Shown: piece by piece, positions 18,233 through 27,107 of the stretch | Position numbering within the stretch: position 1 is the stretch's first letter | Layout of the letters: each line of letters opens with the position of its first letter | From: Amycolatopsis albispora | Lineage (GTDB): Bacteria; Actinomycetota; Actinomycetes; Mycobacteriales; Pseudonocardiaceae | Reading direction: 5' to 3' | Assembly (NCBI RefSeq): GCF_003312875.1 | Contig: NZ_CP015163.1 | Location: forward strand, 2,046,001 to 2,110,000 | DNA length: 64,000 bases | Notes under the pieces: model-generated | Databases searched by the model: none | Told to the model about the DNA's origin: nothing | Seen by the model: the letters and a program-made list of their open reading frames with translations, nothing else | Made by a program: the position numbers and the translations under genes

Positions 18233-19968
18233 CCCACCCCTACCAGGATCCCGGCCGGGACACCGCGGACCGCGTGGCGGACCTGCTGCCGCGGATGACC
18301 CTGGAGGACAAGGCCGGACTGCTGTTCCACCAGGTGATCGGGATCGGCGACCGGCCGGCACCGGCCGGCCGCACCGGCGAGCACATGCTGTCCCAAAGCC
18401 GGATGACGCACTTCAACCTGCTGGGGTCCGGCAGCGCCCGCGAGATCGCCATGCTGCACAACGACTTGCAGCAGCGGGCCGAGGAGAGCGGCCTCGGCGT
18501 CCCGGTGACGCTGTCGACCGACCCCCGGCACTCCTTCACCGACAACCCGGGCACGGCGATGCTGGCGGGCGCGTTCTCGCAGTGGCCGGAAACCCTCGGC
18601 CTGGCGGCGATCGGCGACGCGGAGCTGGTCCGCCGCTACGCCGGAACCGTGCGCCGCGAATACCTCGCCGTCGGCTTCCGGGTCGCCCTGCACCCCCAGC
18701 TGGACCTGGCCACCGAACCCCGCTGGGCCCGTATCTCCGGCACCTTCGGAGAGGACGCGGACCTCACCGCGAAGCTCGGCGTCGCCTATCTCGAGGGGCT
18801 GCGCGGAACCGGGGACGCCAAGGACAGCGTGTCCGCGATGGTCAAGCACTTCCCCGGTGGCGGTCCGCAGGCCGGCGGCGAAGACCCGCACTTCCCCTAC
18901 GGCAAGGAACAGATCTACCCCGGCGGGTTCTTCGACTACCACCTGCGGCCGTTCCGGGCCGCCATCGCCGCGGGCGCGACGCAGATCATGCCGTACTACG
19001 GCAAACCGGTCGGCACGAGCTACGAAGAGGTCGCCTTCGGCTTCAACAAGGGCATCATCACCGTACTGCTGCGCGAGGAACTGGGGTTCGACGGCATCGT
19101 GTGCACCGACTGGGGCCTGCTCACCGACCAGCTGGTGATGGGGGAACCGCACCAGGCGCGCGCCTGGGGAGTGGAGGAACTCGATCCGGCGCAGCGGCTG
19201 CTGCTGGCGCTGGACGCCGGAGTGGACCAGTTCGGCGGCGAGTCCTGCGCCGAACTGGTGGTGGAGCTGGTGCGGGCCGGACGGCTCCCCGAAGCCCGCG
19301 TCGACGAATCGGCGGCCCGGTTGCTGGCCGAGAAGTTCCGGCTCGGCCTGTTCGACGACCGCCGGTACGTGGACCCGGACGCCGCCGAGGAGCTCGTCGG
19401 CAGGGCCGACTTCCGCGCCGACGGCCGGGACGCGCAACGGCGTTCGCTGACCCTGCTGCACAACCGGGACGGGATGCTGCCGGTGCGCGGGCGTCCTCGG
19501 CTGTACGTGGAAGGCGTCGCCGCGGAAGCCGTGGCCGAGTACGCCGAACTCGCCGCCACACCGCACGAGGCCGATCTCGCGGTGCTCCGGCTGAGCACCC
19601 CGTACGAACCGCGGCCCGGTCTCTTCGAGTCCTTCTTCCACGCCGGGCGCCTCGACTTCGCCCCGGAGCGCCTCGAGGAGATCCTCACCCTGCTGGACGC
19701 GGTCCCGACCGTGGTGGTCATCCACCTGGAACGGCCCGCAGTCATCCCGGAGATCGCCGGCCGCTGCGCCGCGCTGGTCGCCTCCTACGGCACCGGCGAC
19801 CGCGCCCTGCTGGACGTCCTTTTCGGACGGTCCGCGCCGGAGGGCGCGCTGCCGTTCCAGCTGCCGCGTTCGATGTCCGAAGTGGAGGGTGGCAGGCCGG
19901 ACGTGCCACGGGAAAGCCCCGACCCGCTCTTCCCGTTCGGCCACGGCCTGCGGTACCCGGCGTCCTGA
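18229..19968 (+). CDS. GH3 family glycoside hydrolase
   Basis: This 579-residue enzyme contains the GH3 barrel and sandwich but no PA14 or fibronectin domain and no signal peptide, so it is cytoplasmic. KHFPGGG begins at residue 206 and the nucleophile is D294 in IVCTDWG. The N-terminal segment DRVADLLPRMTLEDKAGLLFHQ and the C-terminal PDPLFPFGHGLRY are typical of the family. The loop after KHF (GGGPQAGGEDPHFPYGKEQ) is the form seen in exo-acting beta-glucosidase/xylosidase-like members, not the GHGDTxxDSH form of N-acetylhexosaminidases. The start overlaps the MFS stop by four bases. It is convergent with the FAH gene. Confidence 0.88.
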   Translation: MTHPYQDPGRDTADRVADLLPRMTLEDKAGLLFHQVIGIGDRPAPAGRTGEHMLSQSRMTHFNLLGSGSAREIAMLHNDLQQRAEESGLGVPVTLSTDPRHSFTDNPGTAMLAGAFSQWPETLGLAAIGDAELVRRYAGTVRREYLAVGFRVALHPQLDLATEPRWARISGTFGEDADLTAKLGVAYLEGLRGTGDAKDSVSAMVKHFPGGGPQAGGEDPHFPYGKEQIYPGGFFDYHLRPFRAAIAAGATQIMPYYGKPVGTSYEEVAFGFNKGIITVLLREELGFDGIVCTDWGLLTDQLVMGEPHQARAWGVEELDPAQRLLLALDAGVDQFGGESCAELVVELVRAGRLPEARVDESAARLLAEKFRLGLFDDRRYVDPDAAEELVGRADFRADGRDAQRRSLTLLHNRDGMLPVRGRPRLYVEGVAAEAVAEYAELAATPHEADLAVLRLSTPYEPRPGLFESFFHAGRLDFAPERLEEILTLLDAVPTVVVIHLERPAVIPEIAGRCAALVASYGTGDRALLDVLFGRSAPEGALPFQLPRSMSEVEGGRPDVPRESPDPLFPFGHGLRYPAS

Positions 19969-19974
19969 GCCCCG

Positions 19975-20820
19975 TCAGGGGCGGCGGTGCTCGCTGCCGA
20001 CGATCGGGTTCCGGAGCACACCCAGCCGGTCCACCTCGACCTCGACCACGTCACCCGGCCGCAGCAGCCACGGCGGCGTGCGCGCGTAACCGACCCCGGA
20101 GGGCGTGCCCGTGGCCAGCAGGTCACCGGGACGCAGGGTCATCGTCCGGGAGATGTGCGCGAGGGTCTCCCCGACGTGGTAGACCATCTCGGTGGTCGAG
20201 CCGTCCTGGACGGTCTCGCCGTTGACGCGGGTCCGGACCCGGAGACCGTTCCGCAGATCGCCGACCTCACTCGCGGGGACCAGCGGCCCGAGCGGCCCGG
20301 ACCGGTCGGCGTTCTTGCCGAGAATCCACTGCGACGTCAGCTTCTGCGCCCGCCGCGCGGTGATGTCGTTGAAGACCGAGTAACCGACGACGGCCGCGAG
20401 CGCCTCGTCCGGCTCGGCGTCCACCAGCGTTCGTCCCACCCAGGCGACGATCTCACCCTCCCAGTCGAGGCCGTCCTCGTTCGCGGGCACCGGCACCTCC
20501 GCCCCGCCGACGGTCAACGACCGCGTCCACCGGGCGAACAGCGTCGGGTGCTCGGGCAGTTCCTGATCACGGTAGGAGCCCTCGGCGACGTGCTTGAGGT
20601 AGTTCAGCCCGATGCACAGCACCCGCGCGTCCGGCAGTACCGGCGGCACCAGCGTGACGGCGCCGAGCGGCAGCCTCTCCCCCGTCGCTTCCTGACCGAG
20701 GTGCCCCTCGGGTTCGGCCCAGAACTCCTCAAGCCCGCAGAGGACGGTGACCTGCGTTCCGTCCTCGGACAGCGTCGCCACGTCGACGCCGCCCGCGCGC
20801 GCCACTCCCACAATCCGCAT
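19975..20820 (-). CDS. Fumarylacetoacetate hydrolase (FAH) family protein
   Basis: The 281-residue protein has the FAH C-terminal fold with the metal site DWEGEIVAWVG, then NDITARRAQKLTSQWILGKNADRSGPLGP and LLATGTPSGVG. Members hydrolyse or decarboxylate acylpyruvate-type products of aromatic or sugar-acid pathways (for example 5-oxopent-3-ene-1,2,5-tricarboxylate or 2,4-diketo-3-deoxy sugar acids). GAGGAGTGAC precedes the ATG at 20820. It is divergent from a GntR gene, with a 23-bp operator-like repeat between the two, so it is probably under that regulator together with the DUF3500 gene on the other side. Confidence 0.85.
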   Translation of the reverse strand: MRIVGVARAGGVDVATLSEDGTQVTVLCGLEEFWAEPEGHLGQEATGERLPLGAVTLVPPVLPDARVLCIGLNYLKHVAEGSYRDQELPEHPTLFARWTRSLTVGGAEVPVPANEDGLDWEGEIVAWVGRTLVDAEPDEALAAVVGYSVFNDITARRAQKLTSQWILGKNADRSGPLGPLVPASEVGDLRNGLRVRTRVNGETVQDGSTTEMVYHVGETLAHISRTMTLRPGDLLATGTPSGVGYARTPPWLLRPGDVVEVEVDRLGVLRNPIVGSEHRRP

Positions 20821-20840
20821 GTCACTCCTCGGCCGTAGAT

Positions 20841-20863
20841 AACTCTGTAAACATTACAGAGTT
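20841..20863. promoter_or_regulatory. 23-bp inverted repeat, likely GntR operator
   Basis: AACTCTGTAA, a three-base spacer (ACA) and TTACAGAGTT form perfect 10-base arms. The repeat fills the short gap between the FAH start (20820) and the GntR start (20881), where it would cover both promoters. Confidence 0.75.
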
Positions 20864-20880
20864 TATGGTTGACTAGCACT

Positions 20881-21582
20881 ATGACCGAGTTGTTCGCCGG
20901 ACTCAAGGTCGCGAGCGCCACGCCCCGCACCCGGGCCGCGCAGCTCGCGGCCGCCGTGGAGAACCGCGTCCGCACGGCCGGCCTGGGCGCGGGATCGCCG
21001 GTCGGCACGATCGAGGCGCTCCAGCGCGAATCCGGGCTCGCCAGGGCGACCGTGAACGAGGCCGTCCGGCTGCTGGCCGACCGGGACGTGCTGGTCGTGC
21101 GGCCCGGGCGCGGCGGCGGCCTGTTCGTCGCGGACCAGGGGCCGGTCGTCCGGATGCGGCGCACCCTGCTCGGCATTCGCGAGGACGCCCAGGAGACGGT
21201 GGCGGACGCGGTCGAGCTGCGCGATCACCTCGAAGAACTCATCGACGTCGGTGCCGCCCGCTGCCGCCGCGAGTCGGACATCCCCGGGCTGCGGTCCGCC
21301 GTGGCGGCGATGGCCGAGGCCACCGACTGGGACGGCTTCGTCCGGGCGAACTGGGCGCTGCACGAGCACATCGCCGCGCTGTGCCCCAACGCCATGGCCC
21401 GCGCGGTGTATCTCGGCACGCTCGGCCACCTCGGCTCGACCACCCCACGATCGGACTCCCCCGACACCGGGGCCTACCGCGCGGAACGGCTGCGGATCCA
21501 CGCGGACCTGGTCGAGGCGATCGCCGCCGGAGACGAGGCCGCCGTCCGCGCCGCCGTCGCCCGGCACAACTCCACCGACTGA
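20881..21582 (+). CDS. GntR-family regulator (FCD type)
   Basis: This 233-residue protein has a GntR winged helix (RTRAAQLAAAVENRVRTAGLGAGSPVGTIEALQRESGLARATVNEAVRLLADRDVL, about 13-70) and an all-helical C-terminal domain of the FadR/FCD sort (ELRDHLEELIDVGAAR, ANWALHEHIAAL, HADLVEAIAAGD). A TTG four codons upstream (20869) is a possible alternative start. It lies beside a perfect 23-bp inverted repeat, is divergent from the FAH gene and is followed by the DUF3500 gene after 15 bases. It probably controls both in response to an unknown carboxylate. Confidence 0.87.
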   Translation: MTELFAGLKVASATPRTRAAQLAAAVENRVRTAGLGAGSPVGTIEALQRESGLARATVNEAVRLLADRDVLVVRPGRGGGLFVADQGPVVRMRRTLLGIREDAQETVADAVELRDHLEELIDVGAARCRRESDIPGLRSAVAAMAEATDWDGFVRANWALHEHIAALCPNAMARAVYLGTLGHLGSTTPRSDSPDTGAYRAERLRIHADLVEAIAAGDEAAVRAAVARHNSTD

Positions 21583-21597
21583 GCCAGAAGGAGCGCC

Positions 21598-22839
21598 GTG
21601 TCCGCCGAATTCCGCCGGTTCCTCTACCCACCGGACTCGCCGCGCATCACCGCGCTCAAGGGCCTCGACGCCTACGAGTACCGGGAAGCGGCCAAACGGG
21701 ATCCGTTCACCGGCGGCTTGATCGAGGGCTGGAAACCGTTGCAGCTCAACGAGTTCCGCGGGATCACCGAGGACGGCGCGCTACGTCCCGGCTGCCATCC
21801 GCTGACCCCCGCGCTGCCGGGTGAACAGGCGCCGGTCGCCGCGATGATCGAGGCCGCCCTCGCGCTGGAAGCCGCGCTCGACGACACCGGCCGCCGCGCC
21901 CTGAACCATCCGGTGGACGCGGTCGAATGGCAGACCTGGGCGAATCCGGAGTTCCTGCAGTTCGACACCGGTATCCGGCTGGAGTTCCAACCGGCCGGAG
22001 TACGCCAGCGGGCGCTGGAGCTGGTGCGCGCTTCACTGAGTCCCGGCGGTTTCGAGCTGGTGCACAACATGATGCTGATCAACGGCTTCCTCGGCGAGGT
22101 GGTCGGCCTGGAACGCATCCTGAACGAGTTCAGCTACAACTTCGCGCTGTACGGCAGGCCCGACCCGGTCGCGCCATGGGGCTGGCAGCTGTTCGGGCAC
22201 CACTGCGCGGTCCACTGCCTGGTGGTCGAGGGCCGGATGGTGGTCAGCCCGATCTTTCTCGGCGCCGAGCCCAACGAGATCGACGAAGGGCCGCACGCGG
22301 GCGTCACCGCCTTCACCGAACGGATCCGGCTGGGCACCGACCTGATGGCCGCGCTGCCCGCCGGACAGCGCCACGCCGCGGTCACCTACCGGCGGATGGT
22401 GGACCCGGACATGCCGCCGGGGCGGGTGCATCCGGGCGACGAACGCCACCTGGCCGGTGCCTTCCAGGACAACCGGGTCATCCCGTTCGAAGGCATCCGG
22501 GTCGCCGACATGCCCGAGCAGGCCCAGCGCATCGCGCTCGACATCGTGGAGACCTTCGTCTCGCCGCTGCCCGCCGGGCCGAGGGCGGCGCGGATGCGGG
22601 AGGTCCGGTCGTGGCTCGGCGAAACCTGGTTCAGCTGGATCGGCGGGCACGAACCCGGTGACGTCTTCTACTACCGCATCCAGTCGCCGGTGATCATCGT
22701 CGAACTCGACCACCACTGCGGTGTCTTCCTCGACTACGACACGCCGAAACCGTTCCACGTGCACACCGTGCTGCGGACCCCGCACGGCAACGACTACGGC
22801 CGCGCCTACGTGCGGGACTGGCAGGCGCGCGGGCGGTGA
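21598..22839 (+). CDS. DUF3500 family protein
   Basis: The 413-residue protein starts at GTG 21598 with AAGGAG upstream. It matches the DUF3500 pattern: an N-terminal segment leading to WQLFGHHCAVHCLVVEGRMVVSPIFLGAEPNEI in the middle, and FYYRIQSPVIIVELDHHCGVF...FHVHTVLRTPHGNDYG near the end. Several conserved His residues (GHH, DHH, HVH) could form a metal site. There is no signal peptide. The biochemical role of the family is not established to my knowledge. Here it is co-transcribed with a GntR regulator and shares the operator region with an FAH-family hydrolase, suggesting a step in the breakdown of the same compound. Confidence 0.75.
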   Translation: MSAEFRRFLYPPDSPRITALKGLDAYEYREAAKRDPFTGGLIEGWKPLQLNEFRGITEDGALRPGCHPLTPALPGEQAPVAAMIEAALALEAALDDTGRRALNHPVDAVEWQTWANPEFLQFDTGIRLEFQPAGVRQRALELVRASLSPGGFELVHNMMLINGFLGEVVGLERILNEFSYNFALYGRPDPVAPWGWQLFGHHCAVHCLVVEGRMVVSPIFLGAEPNEIDEGPHAGVTAFTERIRLGTDLMAALPAGQRHAAVTYRRMVDPDMPPGRVHPGDERHLAGAFQDNRVIPFEGIRVADMPEQAQRIALDIVETFVSPLPAGPRAARMREVRSWLGETWFSWIGGHEPGDVFYYRIQSPVIIVELDHHCGVFLDYDTPKPFHVHTVLRTPHGNDYGRAYVRDWQARGR

Positions 22840-22889
22840 TGGGCCGAAGTTCGAGGCATGGCCCGCTCCGGTGTGGGTAAGCCGGGGTC

Positions 22890-23849
22890 ATGGACCGACG
22901 TGCGGAGACCGGCGAAGGCGTCGCGGACGGGCCCACCGAGCTGTCCCGGCACTCGTGGTGGCAGGTGCTGCGCCGCACGGTGCGGGAGTTCAAGCAGGAC
23001 AACCTGCTCGACTGGGCCGCCGCGCTGACCTACTACAGCGTGCTGTCGCTGTTCCCGGCCATCATCGTGTTCAGTGCGGTGCTGGGCCTGCTCGGCCCCG
23101 GCACGATCCAGGTGCTCGTCGACGCCGTCGGGAAGCTGGGGCCCAGTGGCGCCACGGATCTGCTGATCGGCGCCATCCGCGAGTTGCAGGGTTCGCGGGG
23201 GCTGGCCGGTCCGCTCGCCGTCATCGGCCTGGTCGCCGCGCTGTGGACCGCGTCCGGGTACGTGGGGGCGTTCATGCGCGCGGCCAACGGGATCTACGAG
23301 GTCGAGGAAGGCCGCCCGCTGTGGAAGACGCTGCCGCTGCGCGTCGGGCTGACCGCGGCGCTGGTGGTGTTGCTGGCGGTGTGCGCGGCGGCGGTGGTGG
23401 CCACCGGCGGCATCGCGGACCGCCTTGGCCGCTGGCTCGGTGTCGGCTCGGCGGGCGTGCTGGTCTGGGACATCGCCAAGTGGCCGGTGCTGGCGCTGCT
23501 GATCAGCCTGGCCTTCGCCCTGCTGTACTGGGCGGCGCCGAACGTGCGCCAGCCCGGTTTCCGCTGGCTCAGCCCCGGCGGTGTGCTGGCGGTGGTGCTG
23601 TGGCTGGCCGCCTCCGGTTGCTTCGCGCTCTACGTGGCGAACTTCGGCTCCTACAACAAGACCTACGGCTCGCTGGCGGGCGTGATCGTCTTCCTGGTGT
23701 GGCTGTGGATCTCGAACATCGCGGTTTTGCTGGGCGCCGAATTCGACGCGGAACTGGCACGCGGCGCTCGCATCGAGAAGGGTGCGCGGGAAGACCAGGA
23801 ACCCATCCTTCCGCCCCGAGACACCACCGCCGCGGAGGACGGGGGCTGA
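22890..23849 (+). CDS. YihY/virulence factor BrkB family membrane protein
   Basis: The 319-residue protein has about six transmembrane helices. The family signature is present: DNLLDWAAALTYYSVLSLFPAIIVF after an amphipathic N-terminus, GYVGAFMRAANGIYEVEEGRPLWKTLPLR in the middle, and SYNKTYGSLAGVIVFLVWLWISNIAVLLGAEFDAEL at the end. Earlier annotation of this family as ribonuclease BN is wrong; its actual role is unclear. The protein stands alone, unrelated to neighbours by function, and has a charged cytoplasmic tail. Confidence 0.88.
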   Translation: MDRRAETGEGVADGPTELSRHSWWQVLRRTVREFKQDNLLDWAAALTYYSVLSLFPAIIVFSAVLGLLGPGTIQVLVDAVGKLGPSGATDLLIGAIRELQGSRGLAGPLAVIGLVAALWTASGYVGAFMRAANGIYEVEEGRPLWKTLPLRVGLTAALVVLLAVCAAAVVATGGIADRLGRWLGVGSAGVLVWDIAKWPVLALLISLAFALLYWAAPNVRQPGFRWLSPGGVLAVVLWLAASGCFALYVANFGSYNKTYGSLAGVIVFLVWLWISNIAVLLGAEFDAELARGARIEKGAREDQEPILPPRDTTAAEDGG

Positions 23850-24044
23850 CCGCGAGGCCGAGCGTTGGCCGGAGCGCGGCCGTCGATCCCATGGCCGGTC
23901 GCGGAGGCGCTCACCGCGGCCCGGCCGAACGGTTCCGGGCCGGGCCTGGCGATCGCGCGGCAGCTGGTCACTGACGACGGCGGCACCGTGGTGCTCGGCA
24001 CCGCCGCCGGTGGGCTGGTGGAGTTGCCCCTCGGGCATGGCTGA
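23850..24044 (+). pseudogene. C-terminal remnant of a sensor histidine kinase
   Basis: A frame ending at TGA 24042 encodes RPNGSGPGLAIARQLVTDDG and then GTVVLGTAAGGLVELPLGHG. This is the G2 box and last strand of a histidine-kinase ATPase domain, where intact kinases have GSGLGLAIARQLV. Here the second Leu has become Pro. No start, dimerisation or N-box segment is present upstream, because the YihY gene ends at 23849. It is a dead tail left after deletion of the rest. Confidence 0.6.
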
Positions 24045-24064
24045 ACAGCGGCGTATCCGGCAGG

Positions 24065-25468
24065 TCAGGAGTCGAAGCCGAGGCCGAGGCGGTCCAGGGT
24101 GCGCAGCCACAGGTTGCGGTGCCCGTTGGCGCGGTCGGCTCGGGCGAGCGACCAGCGGGTGAGCTGGATGCCCGCGTACCGGATCGGTTCCGGCGGGAAC
24201 GGCAACGGCTTGCGGCGCACCAGCTCCAGCGACGTCAGGTCCAGGTCGCGGCCGTAGAGCAGGGCCAGCTGGACGCGGGCGCCGAACCGGGTCGCGCCGA
24301 CACCGAGCCCGGTGTACCCGGCGGAGTACGCCACCCGCCCGCCGTGCGCGGTGCCGAAGAACGGGCTGAACCGCGTGCAGGTGTCGATCACGCCGCCCCA
24401 GGTGTGGGTGAACCGGACCCCGCGCAGTTGCGGGAACGTCCGGAAGAAGTTCCGCGCCAGCACACCGCGGGTCCGCTGCCGGTGCTCCAGTGCGGGGGCG
24501 ATGCGGTTGCCGTAGTGGTAGATCGCGTCGTAGCCACCCCACAGGATCCGGTTGTCGCCGGTGAGCCGGTAGTAGTGGAACTGGTTCCCGGCGTCGCTGA
24601 TGCCCTGCCGCCGCGACCAGCCGATGCTCGCCAGCTGCTCCGCCGACAGCGGCTCGGTGATCATCGCGTGGTCGTACACCGGCGCCACGTACCAGCGCAG
24701 CCGGTTCAGCAGCGGGTTGAACGCCCCCGCGCACAACGCCACCTTCCCGGCCAGCACCGTTCCGGTGGCCGTGGTGACCCGCATCCCGGCGCCCTCCCGG
24801 TCGAGCCGGGTCACCTCGGTGGCCTCGTGGATCCGCACGCCGAGCCGCTGGCAGGCCCGCTGCAGGCCGCGCGCCAGCCTCGCCGGTTCGACCAGTGCGA
24901 CACCGTCCGGGTCCGCCAGCCCGCCGAGATAGGTCGGGGAACGCACGTCGGCACGCACCTCGTCCCGGTCCAGCAGCCGCAGTTCGGTGCCGTGCCGGGC
25001 GGCGAGCGCCTGGGTCTCGGCGAGGTCGTCGAGCTGCCACGGCTGCGTGGCGACGGTCAGTTCGCCGGTACGCCGCCAGTCGCAGTCGATCTCGTGACGC
25101 CACACGGTTTCCTCGATGGCGTCGAGGTTTTCCCGGCCGAGCCGTTCCAGGGCGCCGATCTCCCCGGGGAACCGCTGGACGCCGTTGGCGATGCCGTGGG
25201 TGAGGCTGGCCGCGCAGAACCCGCCGTTGCGGCCGGACGCCGCCCAGCCGATCTGGTGGGCCTCCAGCAGCACGACGTCGATGCCCGGGTCGCGTTCCTT
25301 GGCCAGCAAGGCGGTCCACAGCCCCGCGTAGCCACCACCGACGACCACGAGGTCGCAGCGGTCGTTGCCGAGCAGCGGATCGGCCGGCGGGCGCCGCCAT
25401 TCCGGCTGGTCCAGCCAGTAGGGCAGCTCACGGGCGTCACGCAGGGCGGTCTCAGCGCCGGTGGTCAT
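24065..25468 (-). CDS. FAD-dependent amine/amino-acid oxidase (DAO/PuuB-like)
   Basis: This 467-residue flavoprotein has GGGGAG upstream of ATG 25468. The N-terminal LPYWLDQPEW and the dinucleotide motif CDLVVVGGGYAGLWTALLAKERDP, followed by GWAASGRNGGFCAASLTHG, match the gamma-glutamylputrescine oxidase / glycine oxidase group. These oxidise primary or secondary amines to aldehyde, ammonia and H2O2. The C-terminal part (GGRVAYSAGYTGLGVGATRFGARV) completes the FAD site. It is the last gene of a nine-gene operon, its start lying 17 bases inside the amidohydrolase gene. The substrate is presumably the amine freed by the hydrolases upstream. Confidence 0.85.
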   Translation of the reverse strand: MTTGAETALRDARELPYWLDQPEWRRPPADPLLGNDRCDLVVVGGGYAGLWTALLAKERDPGIDVVLLEAHQIGWAASGRNGGFCAASLTHGIANGVQRFPGEIGALERLGRENLDAIEETVWRHEIDCDWRRTGELTVATQPWQLDDLAETQALAARHGTELRLLDRDEVRADVRSPTYLGGLADPDGVALVEPARLARGLQRACQRLGVRIHEATEVTRLDREGAGMRVTTATGTVLAGKVALCAGAFNPLLNRLRWYVAPVYDHAMITEPLSAEQLASIGWSRRQGISDAGNQFHYYRLTGDNRILWGGYDAIYHYGNRIAPALEHRQRTRGVLARNFFRTFPQLRGVRFTHTWGGVIDTCTRFSPFFGTAHGGRVAYSAGYTGLGVGATRFGARVQLALLYGRDLDLTSLELVRRKPLPFPPEPIRYAGIQLTRWSLARADRANGHRNLWLRTLDRLGLGFDS

Positions 25469-27107
25469 CGCGCTCCCCGGCGTGGACCAGCTGTCCGTCC
25501 ACATAGGTCCGTGCCACCCTCGCGGCGCCGATCTCCCCCGGCGGGCCGGTGAGCGGATTCCGGTCGAGCACCACCAGATCGGCGGGGCGGCCGACGGCGA
25601 TGGTGCCGGTGTCGAGCCGCGCGGCCCTGGCCGATCCGGTGGTGTAGGCGGCGAGCGCGACGGGCAGCGGCAACGCCTGGTGCGCGCCCAGCGGTGGGGT
25701 GCCTTCGGGAGCCTGCGGGTCGATCCGGTTGACCGCCACGTGCAGTGCCGCCAGCGGATCTGGTGTGCTGACCGGCCAGTCGCTGCCCATCGCCAGCGGC
25801 GCGCCGGCACGCAGCAGAGCACCGAACGGGTACTGCCGGTCCGCGCGTTCGGCGCCGAGGAACGGGATGGTCAGCTCGTCCATCTGCGGCTCGTGCGCGG
25901 CCCACAGCGCCTGGAGATTCGCGGTCGCGCCGAGCGCGGCGAACCGCGGGATGTCGTCGGGGTGCACCAGTTGCAGGTGCGCGAGGTGGTGTGCCCGGCC
26001 CGAGGTCCCGTTCGCGGCACGTGCGGCGGCGAGCGCGTCGAGCGCGTCCCGGACGGCGCGGTCGCCGAGCGCGTGGAAGTGCACCTGGAATCCCGCCGCG
26101 TCCAGTGCGGTGACCACCGCCTTGGCCTGTGCGGCGTCGAGGAAGCTGAGCCCGTGGTTGCCGGTCGAGTGTCCACAATGGTCCAGGTAGGGCTCGAGCA
26201 TGGCCGCGGTGAACGTCTCCGCGACACCGTCGAGCATCACCTTCACCGTGCCCGCGTCGTACCGGCCGCCCGCCGTTTCGTCCCGCAAGGCGGCCAGCGC
26301 GGCGACCTGGTCGGCGATGCCGTCGGCCGGGCAGTCCCGGTCCCACCACAGCGCGCCGGTCACCTTGGCCGTGAGCGTGCCGTCGCGGCAAGCTCGCAGG
26401 TACGCCTCGTGCACCGACGCGCCCGGCCCGGCCTTGACCATCGCGTCCTGCCAGCCGACCACGCCGAGCGAGTGCAGATATCGCTGCGCCTCGGCCAACG
26501 CGGCGTCGAACTCGGCCTGGGTCTCGGCCGGTACCAGCCGTTCCACCAGGCGCATGGCGCCCTCGTGCAAGGTCCCGGTCGGACGGCCGCCGGCATCACG
26601 CTCGATCCGGCCGTCCGGCGGATCCGGGGTGTCCGCGCCGATCCCGGCCAGTTCCAGGGTCCGGGTGTTCACCCAGGCCGAATGGTGGTCGCGGTTCGGC
26701 AGCAGGACGAGCCGGTCCGGCACCACGCGGTCCAGCAGTTCGGCGGCGGGGCAGCCGCCGGGGAACGCGCTCATCGACCAGCCGCCACCGAGGATCCAGC
26801 CGGTGGTGGCCGCGGCGTAGGCGCCGATCGCGGTCAGGTACTCGTCGGCGGTCTCCAGCTCGCTCAGGTCACACCGCAACCGTTCGAGCCCGCCCATCAC
26901 CGGATGCGCGTGGGCGTCGACAAACCCGGGCAGCAGCAGGCGCCCCTCCAGGTCCACCACCTCGTGCGCACCAGCCCGGAACCGCGCGACCTCCGCGTCC
27001 CCGCCGACCGCCACGATCCGCCCGTCCCGCACGGCCACCGCGCTCGCCAGCGACCGCGCCGCGTCCGCGGTGAACACGAGTCCATTGTGGAATATCACCG
27101 CGTTCAC
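25452..27107 (-). CDS. Metal-dependent amidohydrolase, YtcJ-like
   Basis: The 551-residue enzyme starts at GTG 27107, which overlaps the preceding stop (GTGA). It has the amidohydrolase barrel: GFVDAHAHPVMGG (two metal His), a central NRDHHSAWVN, FHALGDRAV and HLQLVHPDD (further metal His), and the last metal Asp in AMGSDWPVSTPDP. The N- and C-terminal strands form the small beta-sandwich. YtcJ-type members cleave cyclic or N-acyl amide bonds; the exact substrate is unknown. No signal peptide is present, so it acts on material brought in by the ABC importer of the same operon. Confidence 0.87.
   Translation of the reverse strand: MNAVIFHNGLVFTADAARSLASAVAVRDGRIVAVGGDAEVARFRAGAHEVVDLEGRLLLPGFVDAHAHPVMGGLERLRCDLSELETADEYLTAIGAYAAATTGWILGGGWSMSAFPGGCPAAELLDRVVPDRLVLLPNRDHHSAWVNTRTLELAGIGADTPDPPDGRIERDAGGRPTGTLHEGAMRLVERLVPAETQAEFDAALAEAQRYLHSLGVVGWQDAMVKAGPGASVHEAYLRACRDGTLTAKVTGALWWDRDCPADGIADQVAALAALRDETAGGRYDAGTVKVMLDGVAETFTAAMLEPYLDHCGHSTGNHGLSFLDAAQAKAVVTALDAAGFQVHFHALGDRAVRDALDALAAARAANGTSGRAHHLAHLQLVHPDDIPRFAALGATANLQALWAAHEPQMDELTIPFLGAERADRQYPFGALLRAGAPLAMGSDWPVSTPDPLAALHVAVNRIDPQAPEGTPPLGAHQALPLPVALAAYTTGSARAARLDTGTIAVGRPADLVVLDRNPLTGPPGEIGAARVARTYVDGQLVHAGERDDHRR

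Noticed and set aside
22806..25400. Long minus-strand open frame across DUF3500, YihY and the oxidase genes
   Set aside because: It spans several genes on both strands and has shadow-type composition, with no domain.
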